Of a stretch of DNA of 27,795 bases, positions 16,292-25,112 are shown in pieces. The notes below the pieces were generated by a model. That model did no database searches, had not been told where the DNA came from, and was given only the letters and a program-made list of their open reading frames with translations. The translations under genes and the position numbers were made by a program. Numbering within the stretch: the stretch's first letter is position 1; the number at the start of each line of letters is the position of its first letter. The DNA comes from Wenzhouxiangella sp. Its GTDB lineage: Bacteria > Pseudomonadota > Gammaproteobacteria > Xanthomonadales > Wenzhouxiangellaceae. Location: NCBI GenBank assembly GCA_007119095.1, contig SKQI01000046.1, positions 1-27,795 of the forward strand. Direction: 5' to 3'.

Positions 16292-18739
16292 TCAGCTGTT
16301 CTTGGCGGTTGTCTTCTTCGCCGCTTTTTTCTTTGTCGACTTTTTCTTGCCAGCTTTCTTTTTGGCTGCCTTCTTTTTGCTGGCCTTTTTCTTGCTCGCC
16401 TTTTTCTTCGTGGTCTTCTTCGAGGCCGTTTTCTTGGCGCTACCCTTTTTCTTGCCAAACTTGCCCCGGCGGCCCTTGGGCGGCGCTTCGTCCAGCATTT
16501 TCTGGCAGGTGGCCAGGTCCAGTGATTCCGGATCAACGTCCTTGGGCACCGAGGCGTTGCGCTTGCCGTCGGTCACAAAGGGGCCGTAGCGGCCCTTCAG
16601 GATTTCAATGCCCTCGTCCTTGAATGCCTTGATGATGCGTTCTTTCAACATCTGCTTGTGCGCGGCAACCAGTTCCAGCGCCTGCTCCAGGGTGACATCA
16701 TGCGGGTCGATGTCCTTGAGCGAGACGAAGTTTCGTGCACCATAGCGGATGTAGGGGCCGAAGCGGCCGATGTTGGCCTGAACTGGCTCGCCTTCCGGTG
16801 TCTCCCCGAGATTGCGCGGCAGCTTGAACAACTCCAGCGCTTCTTCGAGGGTGATGGTTTCCATTTTCTGGCCGGGCCGCAGGCCGGCGAATTCCGGTTT
16901 GTCTTCGTCTTCGGCGGTGCCGATCTGGGCATAGGGCCCGTATCGGCCCAGGCGAACCATCACCGGCTTGCCGCTCTTGGGGTCGATGCCCAGCTCGCGC
17001 GCCTGCTGTGCTTCCTGACGGCTGACCGTTTCGTCTTTTTCCTGGACCCGGTCGATGAACGGCTGCCAGAATTCCTTCAGCAGCGGCACCCAGTCCTGCT
17101 CGCCGCGGGAGATGGCGTCGAGCTCGTCTTCCAGGCGGGCAGTGAAGTCGTAGTCGACGTAACGATCAAAATGCTGTGACAGGAACTTGGCCACGACTCG
17201 ACCGGTGGCGGTGGGCGTAAAGCGACGATTGTCCAGATCGACGTACTCGCGATCTTTCAGGGTCTGAATGATCGAGGCGTAGGTGGATGGGCGCCCAATG
17301 CCGAACTCTTCCAGCGCCTTGACCAGGCTTGCCTCGGAGTAGCGCGGCGGCGGTTCGGTAAAGTGCTGTTCGGGACGAATTTCGACCAGGGCGATATCGT
17401 CGCCTTCTTCAAGCGGCGGCAGCCGGTTGTCCTTCTCGGTCTGGGCATCCTGGTAGACCTTGAGAAAGCCGGGCTCTATCAGGGTCGAGCCGGAAGCGCG
17501 GAAGGTCGCCGAACCGACGTCGAATTCGGCGCTGACCGTGTCATACACCGCCGGAATCATCTGGCTGGCCACGGCCCGGTTCCAGATCAGTTGATAGAGG
17601 CGATACTGGTCCTCGGAGAGATGACGCTTGAGTTTGATCGGCGTCAGTGCCGCGGTGGTGGGGCGAATCGCCTCGTGCGCTTCCTGGGCGTTTTTCGATT
17701 TGGACTGGTAAAAGTTCGGCTTTTCCGGCACCAGATTGGGGCCGTATTCGCTGCCGATGACCTTGCGGATTTCGTTGATCGCATCACCAGCAAGCGCCAC
17801 CGAGTCGGTCCGCATGTAGGTGATCAGGCCCTGGTTGCCGCCGCCGGTGTCCACGCCCTCGTAAAGCTGCTGGGCAATGCGCATGGTGCGCTGTGTGGTG
17901 AAACGCAGGCGCCGGGCGGCTTCCTGCTGCAGGGTCGAGGTGATGAACGGCGGTTGGGCGCGTCGGCGGCGCTGGCGCTTGTTGATGCGGGCAACCGTGA
18001 ACCGGCCGCTGGCATCGCGTTCGACCTGGGCGCGGACTTCTTCGGCCCGGTCGGCATTGTTGATATCGAACTGATCTAGCTTGGCACCGTCCAGGCGCAC
18101 CAGGTTGGCCGAAAAACGCTGGTCCTCTGCCTCTCCGAGGTCCGCTTCGATCGTCCAGTATTCGCGTGGCTCGAACTTTTCGATTTCTTCTTCGCGCTCG
18201 ACGATCATCCTGAGAGCAGGGGACTGGACGCGTCCTGCTGAAAGCCCGCGCCGGACTTTCTTCCACAATAGCGGCGAGAGGTTGAAACCAACCAGGTAGT
18301 CGAGCGCGCGCCGGGCCTGCTGGGCGTCGACCAGGGAGCCAGCCAGGTCACGCGGGCTGCCCATGGCCTTGTCGATGGCCCGCTTGGTGATCTCCGAGAA
18401 AACGACGCGCTTGATGGGCTTGGTCTGATTCAGTCCGCGCTCTTTCAGGATTTCGGCGATGTGCCAGGAAATGGCCTCGCCCTCGCGGTCGAGGTCGGTG
18501 GCGAGAAAGATGGCTTCGGCCTTGCGCGCCGAGGCGACGATCTTGTCGACGTGTTTCTTGTTGCGATCGATGATCTGGTAGCGCATGGCAAAGTCATGCT
18601 CGGGGTCGACCGCCCCTTCCTTGGGCACCAGATCGCGCACGTGACCATAGGAGGCCAGTACCTCGAAATCCTTGCCCAGGTATTTGTTGATGGTCGTTGC
18701 CTTGGCAGGCGACTCGACGATCAGGAGATTCTTTGCCAT
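16292..18739 (-). CDS. topA: DNA topoisomerase I with lysine-rich tail, no zinc ribbons
   Basis: An 815-residue type IA topoisomerase that relaxes negative supercoils. The Toprim domain has Glu9 (LLIVESPAKA) and the acidic cluster TDLDREGEA at 81-89. The cleavage Tyr is at about 308 in TYMRTDS, and PSTYASIIQTL follows. The C-terminal part has no four-Cys zinc ribbons (only one Cys is visible near the end) but carries TopA C-terminal repeats: KPVMVRLGRYGPYAQIG, QANIGRFGPYIRYG and KGRYGPFVTDGKR. It closes with about 52 residues that are roughly half Lys (KKKASKKKA-type units). This architecture is like mycobacterial TopA rather than E. coli TopA. The basic tail probably aids DNA binding or processivity (inference). 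It stands 61 bp after smg and 15 bp before hemF. Confidence 0.97.
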   Translation of the reverse strand: MAKNLLIVESPAKATTINKYLGKDFEVLASYGHVRDLVPKEGAVDPEHDFAMRYQIIDRNKKHVDKIVASARKAEAIFLATDLDREGEAISWHIAEILKERGLNQTKPIKRVVFSEITKRAIDKAMGSPRDLAGSLVDAQQARRALDYLVGFNLSPLLWKKVRRGLSAGRVQSPALRMIVEREEEIEKFEPREYWTIEADLGEAEDQRFSANLVRLDGAKLDQFDINNADRAEEVRAQVERDASGRFTVARINKRQRRRRAQPPFITSTLQQEAARRLRFTTQRTMRIAQQLYEGVDTGGGNQGLITYMRTDSVALAGDAINEIRKVIGSEYGPNLVPEKPNFYQSKSKNAQEAHEAIRPTTAALTPIKLKRHLSEDQYRLYQLIWNRAVASQMIPAVYDTVSAEFDVGSATFRASGSTLIEPGFLKVYQDAQTEKDNRLPPLEEGDDIALVEIRPEQHFTEPPPRYSEASLVKALEEFGIGRPSTYASIIQTLKDREYVDLDNRRFTPTATGRVVAKFLSQHFDRYVDYDFTARLEDELDAISRGEQDWVPLLKEFWQPFIDRVQEKDETVSRQEAQQARELGIDPKSGKPVMVRLGRYGPYAQIGTAEDEDKPEFAGLRPGQKMETITLEEALELFKLPRNLGETPEGEPVQANIGRFGPYIRYGARNFVSLKDIDPHDVTLEQALELVAAHKQMLKERIIKAFKDEGIEILKGRYGPFVTDGKRNASVPKDVDPESLDLATCQKMLDEAPPKGRRGKFGKKKGSAKKTASKKTTKKKASKKKASKKKAAKKKAGKKKSTKKKAAKKTTAKNS

Positions 18740-18800
18740 GTCTGTTTGCTTTTATTGACGGATGCTGCGTCCGTGCCAACGCCCCGCAGATCCGGTTTGG

Positions 18801-19277
18801 TCAATGGCGGAATTCGCCTTCCTCATCGAACATCAGGTCTTCCATCCAGGCGTAGTTAGCTTCCTGGCCGGGCTGGTTGAACAAGACCATCAGAATGACC
18901 CATTTGACGTCCTCGAGATCGATTTCCTCGGCATCCAGCGCAGCCAGTCGATCCAGCACCTGTTCCCGTCGGGCCGGATCCAGCACTCCCGCGTTTTCCA
19001 GATACAGGATGAATCCGCGAGCATCGACGTCGAGGCGGCGACATTCATCGTCGCTGAAAATCCGGATCGGGTTGGATTCGTGACCACCCAGATCCGGCAG
19101 GCTGCGTTGAACGGCAAGTCCGTCTAGCCAGGCAAATGCGCGGTCGATTTCAGCAGTTGAAAAGCCGGCCTCTTCGAGGCTATCGCTCAGGGATTCGCGG
19201 TCAGGTGTCTGTTCCGGCTCTTCGTAAATGTAGTTCTCGAACAAATACATCAGCAGGTCGAGCACGTTTTCCTTCAT
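18801..19277 (-). CDS. smg: Smg/DUF494-family protein
   Basis: A 158-residue acidic protein of the DUF494 family. It has the typical beginning KENVLDLLMYLFENYIYEE and the usual place directly after dprA, 28 bp downstream. The family is widespread in gammaproteobacteria and often called Smg because it lies next to smf/dprA; its function is not established. It ends LMFDEEGEFRH. The 61-bp gap to topA contains a short ACGGA/TCCGT hairpin (18758-18774), too weak to call a terminator. Confidence 0.93.
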   Translation of the reverse strand: MKENVLDLLMYLFENYIYEEPEQTPDRESLSDSLEEAGFSTAEIDRAFAWLDGLAVQRSLPDLGGHESNPIRIFSDDECRRLDVDARGFILYLENAGVLDPARREQVLDRLAALDAEEIDLEDVKWVILMVLFNQPGQEANYAWMEDLMFDEEGEFRH

Positions 19278-19305
19278 TCAATCCGGTCCTTGGTCGGGGC
19301 TTGAT

Positions 19306-20445
19306 TCATGCGCTGCGGCTGTAACGGCCACCGGGATGGGCGATGATTCGGCCATCCAGTTCCATAATCAGCAGCATGGAGGATACTTGCGCGGTCGTCA
19401 ACTCTGATCGCGCAATGATCTGGTCAACAGGCGTCGGATCGTAGCCAATCGCGTCGAGCAGCACCTGGTAATCAGCGTCATCTTCCATATGCGGCGCAAA
19501 CTCGCACTTGTCAAGCTCGGACTGAGCTTCGCAGTCGAGTAGCTGCTGCAGAGATCCGGCCAGCTCGGTTGCCAATGGTGCCAGGGACTCGATGATTTCG
19601 TCGGCGCTTTCCACCAGTCGTGCTCCCTGCTTGATCAAAGCATGGCAGCCACGGGCCTGAGGGTTGTGAATGGAGCCGGGGATGGCAAACACCTCGCGCC
19701 CTTGTTCGCTTGCCTGGCGGGCAGTGATCAGCGACCCGGAGCGCAGGCTGGCCTCGACTACCAGCGTGCCCAGGCTCATGCCGCTGATGAGGCGGTTGCG
19801 CGCCGGAAAATTACCCGGGCGTGGCTCGGTACCTGGCGGGAAAGGGCTGATCAAGGCACCGCGCGCCACGATGTCCAGCGCCAGCTGCTTGTTGCGTGAG
19901 GGGTAGATGATATCGGGGCCGGTTCCGACCACGGCAATGGTCGGGCCGCCCGCGGAAAGGCAGGACTCGTGTGCGCGGGCATCGACGCCCGCAGCGAGGC
20001 CGCTGGTAATGGTGAAGCCCGCCCTGGCCAGGGTGGCTGAAAAATCGGCAGCATGATCGAGCCCGCCTCGGGTCGCGCCGCGGCTGCCGACGATGGCGAC
20101 CTGGGGACGGACCAGCAATTCCGGGGTGCCGGCCACGAACAGGCAGGGAGGCGGGTCGTCGATCTGCCGTAGCAGCGGTGGAAACAGCTCGTCTTCGACC
20201 GACACCAGGGTATGGTGATCAGCCGCCAGCCAGTCCAGGCAGGCGTCCATCTGAGCGGGGTCGGGTCGGCGCAATGCCTGGATAGTGGCCTGCGGCAGGC
20301 CGCAGTTGGCCAGGGCCTGATCGCTGGCATCGACCCAGGCCAGCGGGGAACCCAGCTGCTCGCTGATCCGCCGAGCCCGTCTAGCCCCCAGGCCGGGGGC
20401 TAAAGTCAGTGCCAGCCAGTCACGGACGTGCGCCGGAACCGGCAT
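19306..20445 (-). CDS. dprA: DNA-processing protein DprA (Smf)
   Basis: A 379-residue protein. Family role: DprA binds incoming single-stranded DNA and loads RecA during natural transformation. An N-terminal helix-hairpin region (LALTLAPGLGARRARR) precedes the Rossmann-like core with VAIVGSRGATRGG, SGLAAGVDARAHE, GNFPARNRLISGMS and EASLRSGSLITARQASEQGREVFAIPGS, all standard DprA motifs. A C-terminal winged helix (PVDQIIARSELTTAQVSSML) follows. The ATG at 20445 is chosen; a TTG three codons earlier (20454) is possible. It lies 15 bp after the LysM gene. Its presence alone does not show competence. Confidence 0.95.
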   Translation of the reverse strand: MPVPAHVRDWLALTLAPGLGARRARRISEQLGSPLAWVDASDQALANCGLPQATIQALRRPDPAQMDACLDWLAADHHTLVSVEDELFPPLLRQIDDPPPCLFVAGTPELLVRPQVAIVGSRGATRGGLDHAADFSATLARAGFTITSGLAAGVDARAHESCLSAGGPTIAVVGTGPDIIYPSRNKQLALDIVARGALISPFPPGTEPRPGNFPARNRLISGMSLGTLVVEASLRSGSLITARQASEQGREVFAIPGSIHNPQARGCHALIKQGARLVESADEIIESLAPLATELAGSLQQLLDCEAQSELDKCEFAPHMEDDADYQVLLDAIGYDPTPVDQIIARSELTTAQVSSMLLIMELDGRIIAHPGGRYSRSA

Positions 20446-20460
20446 CTCTTGCAACGAGTA

Positions 20461-21657
20461 TCAGAGGCGCCGATCAGGGTGGTCCAGGATGTCCTGGGCA
20501 CGAATGGCATTGCCACCGTCAAGCACGATTGCGTAGCTGATTCGTTCGAATGGCCGGAACACCATCAGCTGGCCGGCATACTCATCGGGCAGGGTAACGT
20601 TGCGGTCTGAAGCCCGGCTGAACGGTGTGTAGCGACGATCACGGATGGTCTCACCGGGGCGGAAGGCCGAAAAAGTATGGCCGGGCTCAATACCGTCGGC
20701 GGTGCCCAGCGATATGGCAACGATCTGGTAGTGGCCTACGCCATAAAAAGCTTCGCTAATAGTCAGGACGCGGGCACCTTCAGGCACCGAATCCATGGCG
20801 CGGGGCATGAAGGTCGGGTCGTAAACATGGAAATCGATGGGTAGGACGAAATCACCCTCGCTGACCTCTCGGCGACCTTCGATCAATTCCAGAATGGCTG
20901 GATCCCCGGGCTGCAGAACCCGTGCTCGGGCCGCTTCCCAGAGTTCGTACCCGATAACCGGGTAGTTGAACCGGTCCATGCGGCCGATCGTGTTCCGCCA
21001 GACCTTGCTCCGTGGGCGCTCGCTGCCCGGGACGGCGCCTTCACCATGGCGCATGCGGTTGCGGCGCAAGTTGATCTCGTCGCCGTTTCTGCTGCGGTCT
21101 TCAAACTGGTAGGTCACTCTGGCAATGATCACTTCCTGGCCGGGGCGGGCATCTTCCATGCCGCGCACGTAGGTGCGGTCGCCCGGGCCGGCCATGCCGC
21201 GCTGCTCGACGTTGGCAATGACGTAGGGCAGGCCCTCGAACTCTTCGGAGGTCAGTACGCGCGGCCGGCGAAGAAACGGCTCGATTGCGTCCAGCGGAAT
21301 GGTCGCAATCGGTCCATCGGCAGGCGTCCGGCGGATTTCGGGCGACAAGCGCCGGATGGAATCATCAACGCCGTCCTGTGGCCGCTCACCGACCATCAAG
21401 CGAGGCTCGCCCCCCACAAACTCCAGCGAAATCCGGTCGCCCGGAAAGATCAGGTGCGGATTTGCGATCTGCGGGTTCGCCTGCCAAATGGCTGGCCACT
21501 GCCACGGGCGGGTGAGAAAACGGTTGGCGATGTCCCAGAGTGTGTCGCCCTCCTGGACGATATACTCGCGCGGATGGTCTTCGCGCAGCTCGATATCCTG
21601 GGCCTGTACACTAATGGCCAGCCCCATGACGGCCAAGATGATCAGTAAGCGTTTCAC
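20461..21657 (-). CDS. Secreted LysM-domain protein
   Basis: A 398-residue protein with a signal peptide (KRLLIILAVMGLAISVQA) and one LysM domain at about 31-80 (YIVQEGDTLWDIANRFL through NPHLIFPGDRISL), which binds peptidoglycan in the periplasm. The rest, about 300 residues, is not a recognised catalytic domain. Proteins of this architecture regularly precede dprA in gammaproteobacteria, but their role is unknown. It heads the minus-strand series LysM-dprA-smg-topA-hemF and is divergent from def. Confidence 0.9.
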   Translation of the reverse strand: MKRLLIILAVMGLAISVQAQDIELREDHPREYIVQEGDTLWDIANRFLTRPWQWPAIWQANPQIANPHLIFPGDRISLEFVGGEPRLMVGERPQDGVDDSIRRLSPEIRRTPADGPIATIPLDAIEPFLRRPRVLTSEEFEGLPYVIANVEQRGMAGPGDRTYVRGMEDARPGQEVIIARVTYQFEDRSRNGDEINLRRNRMRHGEGAVPGSERPRSKVWRNTIGRMDRFNYPVIGYELWEAARARVLQPGDPAILELIEGRREVSEGDFVLPIDFHVYDPTFMPRAMDSVPEGARVLTISEAFYGVGHYQIVAISLGTADGIEPGHTFSAFRPGETIRDRRYTPFSRASDRNVTLPDEYAGQLMVFRPFERISYAIVLDGGNAIRAQDILDHPDRRL

Positions 21658-21757
21658 GGAGCGATTCCCTCCAGATGGTGCCGACGGCTTGATTTTTCTG
21701 AGGCTATCATAAACATTATCATTGGAAAACGCACCTTTAAGCGATTTTTTTCAGGCT
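21658..21757. promoter_or_regulatory. Divergent LysM/def promoter region
   Basis: The 100-bp spacer is AT-rich between 21689 and 21752. On the minus strand TATGAT (21711-21706) is a good -10 box for the LysM gene, but no -35 box stands out. On the plus strand TTGATT (21689-21694) and CATTAT (21714-21719) are 19 bp apart, a weak pair for def. Both operons must be driven from here or from within coding sequence. Confidence 0.35.
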
Positions 21758-22279
21758 ATGTCACGACTCAACATCCTAGAATTCCCCGATCCGCGTCTGC
21801 GTCGCGTGGCCAAACCGGTTGAATCAGTTACCGATACGGAACGCAAACTGGCCGCCGACATGCTCGAAACCATGTACGACTCGCGCGGGATCGGCCTGGC
21901 CGCAACCCAGGTCAACGAGGGCGTTCGGCTGGTCGTCATGGACTTGAGCGATGATCGCAGCCAGCCGCGGTTTTTCATCAACCCGGAAATCATCAGCCGC
22001 GAAGGTACCCAGACCTGCGAGGAGGGATGCCTGTCGGTTCCGGGTATATACGCGGAGGTCAAACGCGCAGAAAAAGTCACCGTTCGCGCGCTGGGACTGG
22101 ACGGCCAGCCTTACGAGTTGGAGGCCGACGGTCTGCTGGCGGTGTGCATTCAGCATGAAATCGATCACCTGGACGGCAAGGTCTTTGTCGACTACCTTTC
22201 ACCGCTCAAGCGCCGCATGGTGGAAAAGCGTCTGCGCAAGCAACAGCGACAGGACAAAGCGGAACCTGTTCGCGCGTGA
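21758..22279 (+). CDS. def: Peptide deformylase
   Basis: A 173-residue metallo-enzyme that removes the formyl group from the starting Met of new proteins. All three motifs are present: GIGLAATQV at 44-52, EEGCLSVPG with metal ligand Cys91, and QHEIDHLDG with His133, Glu134 and His137. ATG 21758 gives the standard N-terminus SRLNILEFPDPRLR; the open frame upstream of it is only spacer. It overlaps fmt by GTGA, so the enzymes that add and remove formyl groups are coupled. Confidence 0.97.
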   Translation: MSRLNILEFPDPRLRRVAKPVESVTDTERKLAADMLETMYDSRGIGLAATQVNEGVRLVVMDLSDDRSQPRFFINPEIISREGTQTCEEGCLSVPGIYAEVKRAEKVTVRALGLDGQPYELEADGLLAVCIQHEIDHLDGKVFVDYLSPLKRRMVEKRLRKQQRQDKAEPVRA

Positions 22280-23205
22280 GGCCATTGCGAACGGTTTTTG
22301 CCGGAACGCCTGAGTTTGCTGTTCCGGCACTCCAGGTCTTGCTTGAATCCGAACACCGGCCGCTGGCGGTGCTGACCCAGCCCGATCGAGGCGTCGGCCG
22401 CGGTCGCAAAATTGTGCTTGGCCCGGTCAAACAGCTCGCCCTTGATGCTGGTGTCGAGGTGCTGCAGCCTGCCAGCCTGCGAGCGTCGGAGAGCTCGGCC
22501 GCGCTGGCCGAACTCAAACCCGATCTGTTGATTACGGCGGCCTATGGCTTGCTGCTGCCGCCGCGCGTGCTGGAAATTCCCGTGCACGGCTGCTGGAACC
22601 TGCACGCCTCTCTGCTGCCGCGTTGGCGCGGCGCCAGCCCGATCAATCAGGCCATCCTGGCTGGTGACGAGCAGACCGGAATTTCTCTGATGCAGATGGA
22701 AGCCGGCCTGGATACCGGGCCCGTGCTGATGCAGGCCGCCACGGCAATTGGCGCAGACGAAACGGCAGGACAGCTGCATGACCGTCTCTCTCGCATGGCG
22801 GCTTCTTTGTTGGTAGACGGTCTGGACCAGCTGGTCAGCGGTCGATTGCCGGCGGCCGTGCCGCAAAACGAGGCCTTGGCCACACACGCGCCGCTGATCG
22901 ACAAGTCCGATGCACGGCTTGACTGGGCGATGCCTGCCGAGCAGCTCGCTCGCCAGATCCGCGCTTACAACCCATGGCCTATTGCCCACGGCGACATTGC
23001 TGGCCAGCCTTGCCGGATATTTCGGGCGCAGTCCCGTCCAGATCTGTCGGGTTCGCCCGGCGAGTTGCTGCGGGGGGCGGGTCACAAGGACAGGATTACC
23101 GTGGCTTGTGGGCAGGGCGCCCTGGAAGTTTTCGAGCTGCAGGCGCCGAATCGTAAACGGGTGAGCGCGCGTGACTGGCTCAACGCCCACCCGGACTGGG
23201 CCTGA
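22276..23205 (+). CDS. fmt: Methionyl-tRNA formyltransferase
   Basis: A 309-residue enzyme that formylates initiator Met-tRNA using 10-formyltetrahydrofolate. The N-terminal catalytic domain has VFAGTPEFAVPAL, the AAYGLLLPPRVL strand, NLHASLLPRWRGASPIN with catalytic Asn108 and His110, and GLDTGPVL with Asp146. The C-terminal tRNA-binding domain ends near ARDWLNAHPDWA. The GTG start overlaps the def stop; it places the first strand (RTVFAG) as in the family. Confidence 0.97.
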   Translation: MRPLRTVFAGTPEFAVPALQVLLESEHRPLAVLTQPDRGVGRGRKIVLGPVKQLALDAGVEVLQPASLRASESSAALAELKPDLLITAAYGLLLPPRVLEIPVHGCWNLHASLLPRWRGASPINQAILAGDEQTGISLMQMEAGLDTGPVLMQAATAIGADETAGQLHDRLSRMAASLLVDGLDQLVSGRLPAAVPQNEALATHAPLIDKSDARLDWAMPAEQLARQIRAYNPWPIAHGDIAGQPCRIFRAQSRPDLSGSPGELLRGAGHKDRITVACGQGALEVFELQAPNRKRVSARDWLNAHPDWA

Positions 23206-23225
23206 TGGCCCGGCATTGAAGGGCC
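23198..23225 (+). promoter_or_regulatory. Two mutually exclusive hairpins at the fmt stop
   Basis: Three five-base arms occur in order: GGGCC (23198-23202), GGCCC (23207-23211) and GGGCC (23221-23225). The middle arm can pair perfectly with the first (4-base loop, enclosing the fmt TGA) or with the third (9-base loop). No T-run follows. It could affect coupling between fmt and rsmB, but this is only a structural possibility. Confidence 0.35.
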
Positions 23226-23236
23226 GCTGATTCGGG

Positions 23237-24598
23237 ATGTCCAGACCGAGACCGCCGCGCAACAAAAAACCGCGTCAAGGGGCCGGTGAGACCGGCAGTG
23301 CACCGCGTCTGGCGGCAGGCCGGGCGCTGCTACAGGTGCTGGACCGGGGCAGGGCTCTGGACGTGGCTCTGGATGAGGCGCTGCTTGATTTTGACTCGGG
23401 TCGCGATCGTGCCCTGACGCGACGCCTGAGCCACGCCGTGCTGCGAGACTGGCCGACTGTTGACCATCTGCTGTCCAGGCTGATCAAGCGTCCTCCAGCG
23501 CGTCGTGATCGCCTGGTCTGGTTCATTCTTGCCGTTGGCCTGGTGGAATTGCGCGAGCAGCGCGAGCCGGCGCCTGCAGTCGTCCACGCGGCCGTTGCCG
23601 CGGTCTCGGCAGCCGGGCTTGGCCGCCTGAAAGGCCTTGCCAACGCCGTTCTGCGCGGTTTTCAGCGCCAGCGCTTGGAATTGGAGGCTGGCCTGACCGG
23701 TGACCCGGTGCGCGCCTGGGGCTACCCGCGCTGGTTGATCGAACAGTTGCAGCATGACTGGCCCGAACACTGGCAGCAGATCCTGGAGGCGGGCAATCAG
23801 GCGCCGCCACTGTGTCTGCGCGTCAATCGGCGCTATTGGACACCTGCGCAGGCCCAGACCGAGCTGTCTGCAGGCGGCCATAAAGCTGTCGCCTGGCCGG
23901 AGTTGCCCGATGCCCTCATCCTCAAGCAGCGTGCTGCGGTTTCCAGGCTGCCGGGCTTCGTTGACGGCGGGCTGTCGGTGCAGGACGGGGCAGCCCAGCT
24001 GGTGGTGGAATACCTGGAGCTGGCCGATGGGCTGAATGTGCTCGATGCCTGCACTGCACCCGGCGGCAAGGCGGCGCATATTCTCGAGCGGGCCGACGTC
24101 GAGCTGACCGCCGTGGATGTCGATAGCCGCCGGCTGGAGCAGGTCAGCGACAACTTCTGTCGGCTCGGGCTGGACGGTAACGTCCAGATTGGTGACGCCA
24201 CTGACCCCGGGTCTTGGTGGGACGGTCGGCTGTTTGACCGCATCTTGATTGATGCCCCGTGCTCGGCCACCGGGGTGATTCGTCGCCACCCCGATATTCG
24301 CTGGCTGCGCAAGGCCGGTGACATACCCGCCCTGGTCGAGTTGCAGGCGAGAATTCTCGATGCATTGTGGCCGCTGCTGGCCCCGGGCGGTATCCTTGTC
24401 TACGCCACCTGCTCGGTTCTGGCTGCAGAAAACCGCGATCAGGGCCGATCGTTCCTGGAGCGACATGAAGACGCCGAAGTCATCCATCATCCGCATTTAC
24501 CCGGCATGCCCTGCAATCCGGGGCACCAGATCCTGCCCGGCATGCTGGATATGGATGGTTTTTATCATCTGTGCTTGCGTCGGCTGCAGCCCGACTGA
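23237..24598 (+). CDS. rsmB: 16S rRNA (cytosine-967-C5)-methyltransferase RsmB
   Basis: A 453-residue protein also known as Sun or Fmu. The N-terminal part is a NusB-like RNA-binding domain (about 20-155). The SAM-dependent methyltransferase follows, with VLDACTAPGGKAAHILE (motif I), DAPCSATGVIRRHPDIRW (motif IV, Cys342) and YATCSVL (motif VI, catalytic Cys392). The family C-terminus DGFYHLCLRRL is intact. It adds the m5C at position 967 of 16S rRNA. The first 25 or so residues are a basic extension (RPRPPRNKKPRQG). It lies 31 bp after fmt, the usual neighbour, and its last 44 bases overlap the proposed DUF4390 start. Confidence 0.96.
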   Translation: MSRPRPPRNKKPRQGAGETGSAPRLAAGRALLQVLDRGRALDVALDEALLDFDSGRDRALTRRLSHAVLRDWPTVDHLLSRLIKRPPARRDRLVWFILAVGLVELREQREPAPAVVHAAVAAVSAAGLGRLKGLANAVLRGFQRQRLELEAGLTGDPVRAWGYPRWLIEQLQHDWPEHWQQILEAGNQAPPLCLRVNRRYWTPAQAQTELSAGGHKAVAWPELPDALILKQRAAVSRLPGFVDGGLSVQDGAAQLVVEYLELADGLNVLDACTAPGGKAAHILERADVELTAVDVDSRRLEQVSDNFCRLGLDGNVQIGDATDPGSWWDGRLFDRILIDAPCSATGVIRRHPDIRWLRKAGDIPALVELQARILDALWPLLAPGGILVYATCSVLAAENRDQGRSFLERHEDAEVIHHPHLPGMPCNPGHQILPGMLDMDGFYHLCLRRLQPD

Positions 24599-25112
24599 TT
24601 CCGACGAAAGTGGTCACCTGGCACTGCTGGAGCCGGCGCTGGCCTGGCAGGAGGACGAGCTGGTGGTCATTGCCGGGGTCGACTGGCGCCCCACCGAGGC
24701 GGTGATCGAGGCCATGGAGCACGGCGTTGCCGTGCCGCTGCGCATTACGACCCGAAGCTTCCGTCGCTATGGCTGGCTGCGAATACTTGACCGCGATCGC
24801 AACCATCGATACGAAGTGCGCTACCTGCCGATGTTGCGCAGCTACCAGATTGCCGATACCAAGTCCGACGAGCAGCGCAACTACCCGCGTTTGCACATGC
24901 TGGTCGACAGCCTGCGCCAGCCCCAGCCCTGGGCCACTGGGCTGACGCGCGACGATGTCGCCAGCGTGACCTTTCAGCTTGAAATTCGCGGTCAGCTCGA
25001 TCGCACCCGGTTGCCGTCGCCGATGCGCATGCCAGTCTGGTTCGATCCGCAGTGGCGTGCCATCAGTAGCTGGCAGCAATGGCTGCTTGACGACGAGGTG
25101 ATGGATGACTGA
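24555..25112 (+). CDS. DUF4390-type protein, overlapping start
   Basis: If ATG 24555 is used, a 185-residue product. The body (EPALAWQEDELVVIAGVDWR, LRITTRSFRRYGWLRILDRD, RYEVRYLPMLRSYQ, and WFDPQWRAISSWQQW at the end) matches my memory of the DUF4390 proteins found between rsmB and ntrY. Their function is unknown and they normally carry a signal peptide. Here the N-terminus is VFIICACVGCSP, a short hydrophobic stretch ending in a possible lipobox (CVGC). It lies in a different frame inside the conserved 3' end of rsmB. The stretch lacks a positive n-region, so a non-ATG start or a truncated signal is possible. The 3' end overlaps ntrY by 8 bp. Confidence 0.78.
   Translation: MVFIICACVGCSPTDSDESGHLALLEPALAWQEDELVVIAGVDWRPTEAVIEAMEHGVAVPLRITTRSFRRYGWLRILDRDRNHRYEVRYLPMLRSYQIADTKSDEQRNYPRLHMLVDSLRQPQPWATGLTRDDVASVTFQLEIRGQLDRTRLPSPMRMPVWFDPQWRAISSWQQWLLDDEVMDD

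Noticed and set aside
16266..16589. Phe/Leu-rich plus-strand frame that looks like a membrane protein
   Set aside because: It is the reverse complement of the Lys codons of the topA tail (AAG gives CTT, AAA gives TTT); an artefact of the repeat.
18758..18774. ACGGA/TCCGT hairpin between smg and topA as terminator
   Set aside because: Only five base pairs, seven-base loop, no T-run; topA has no separate strong promoter signal to require it.
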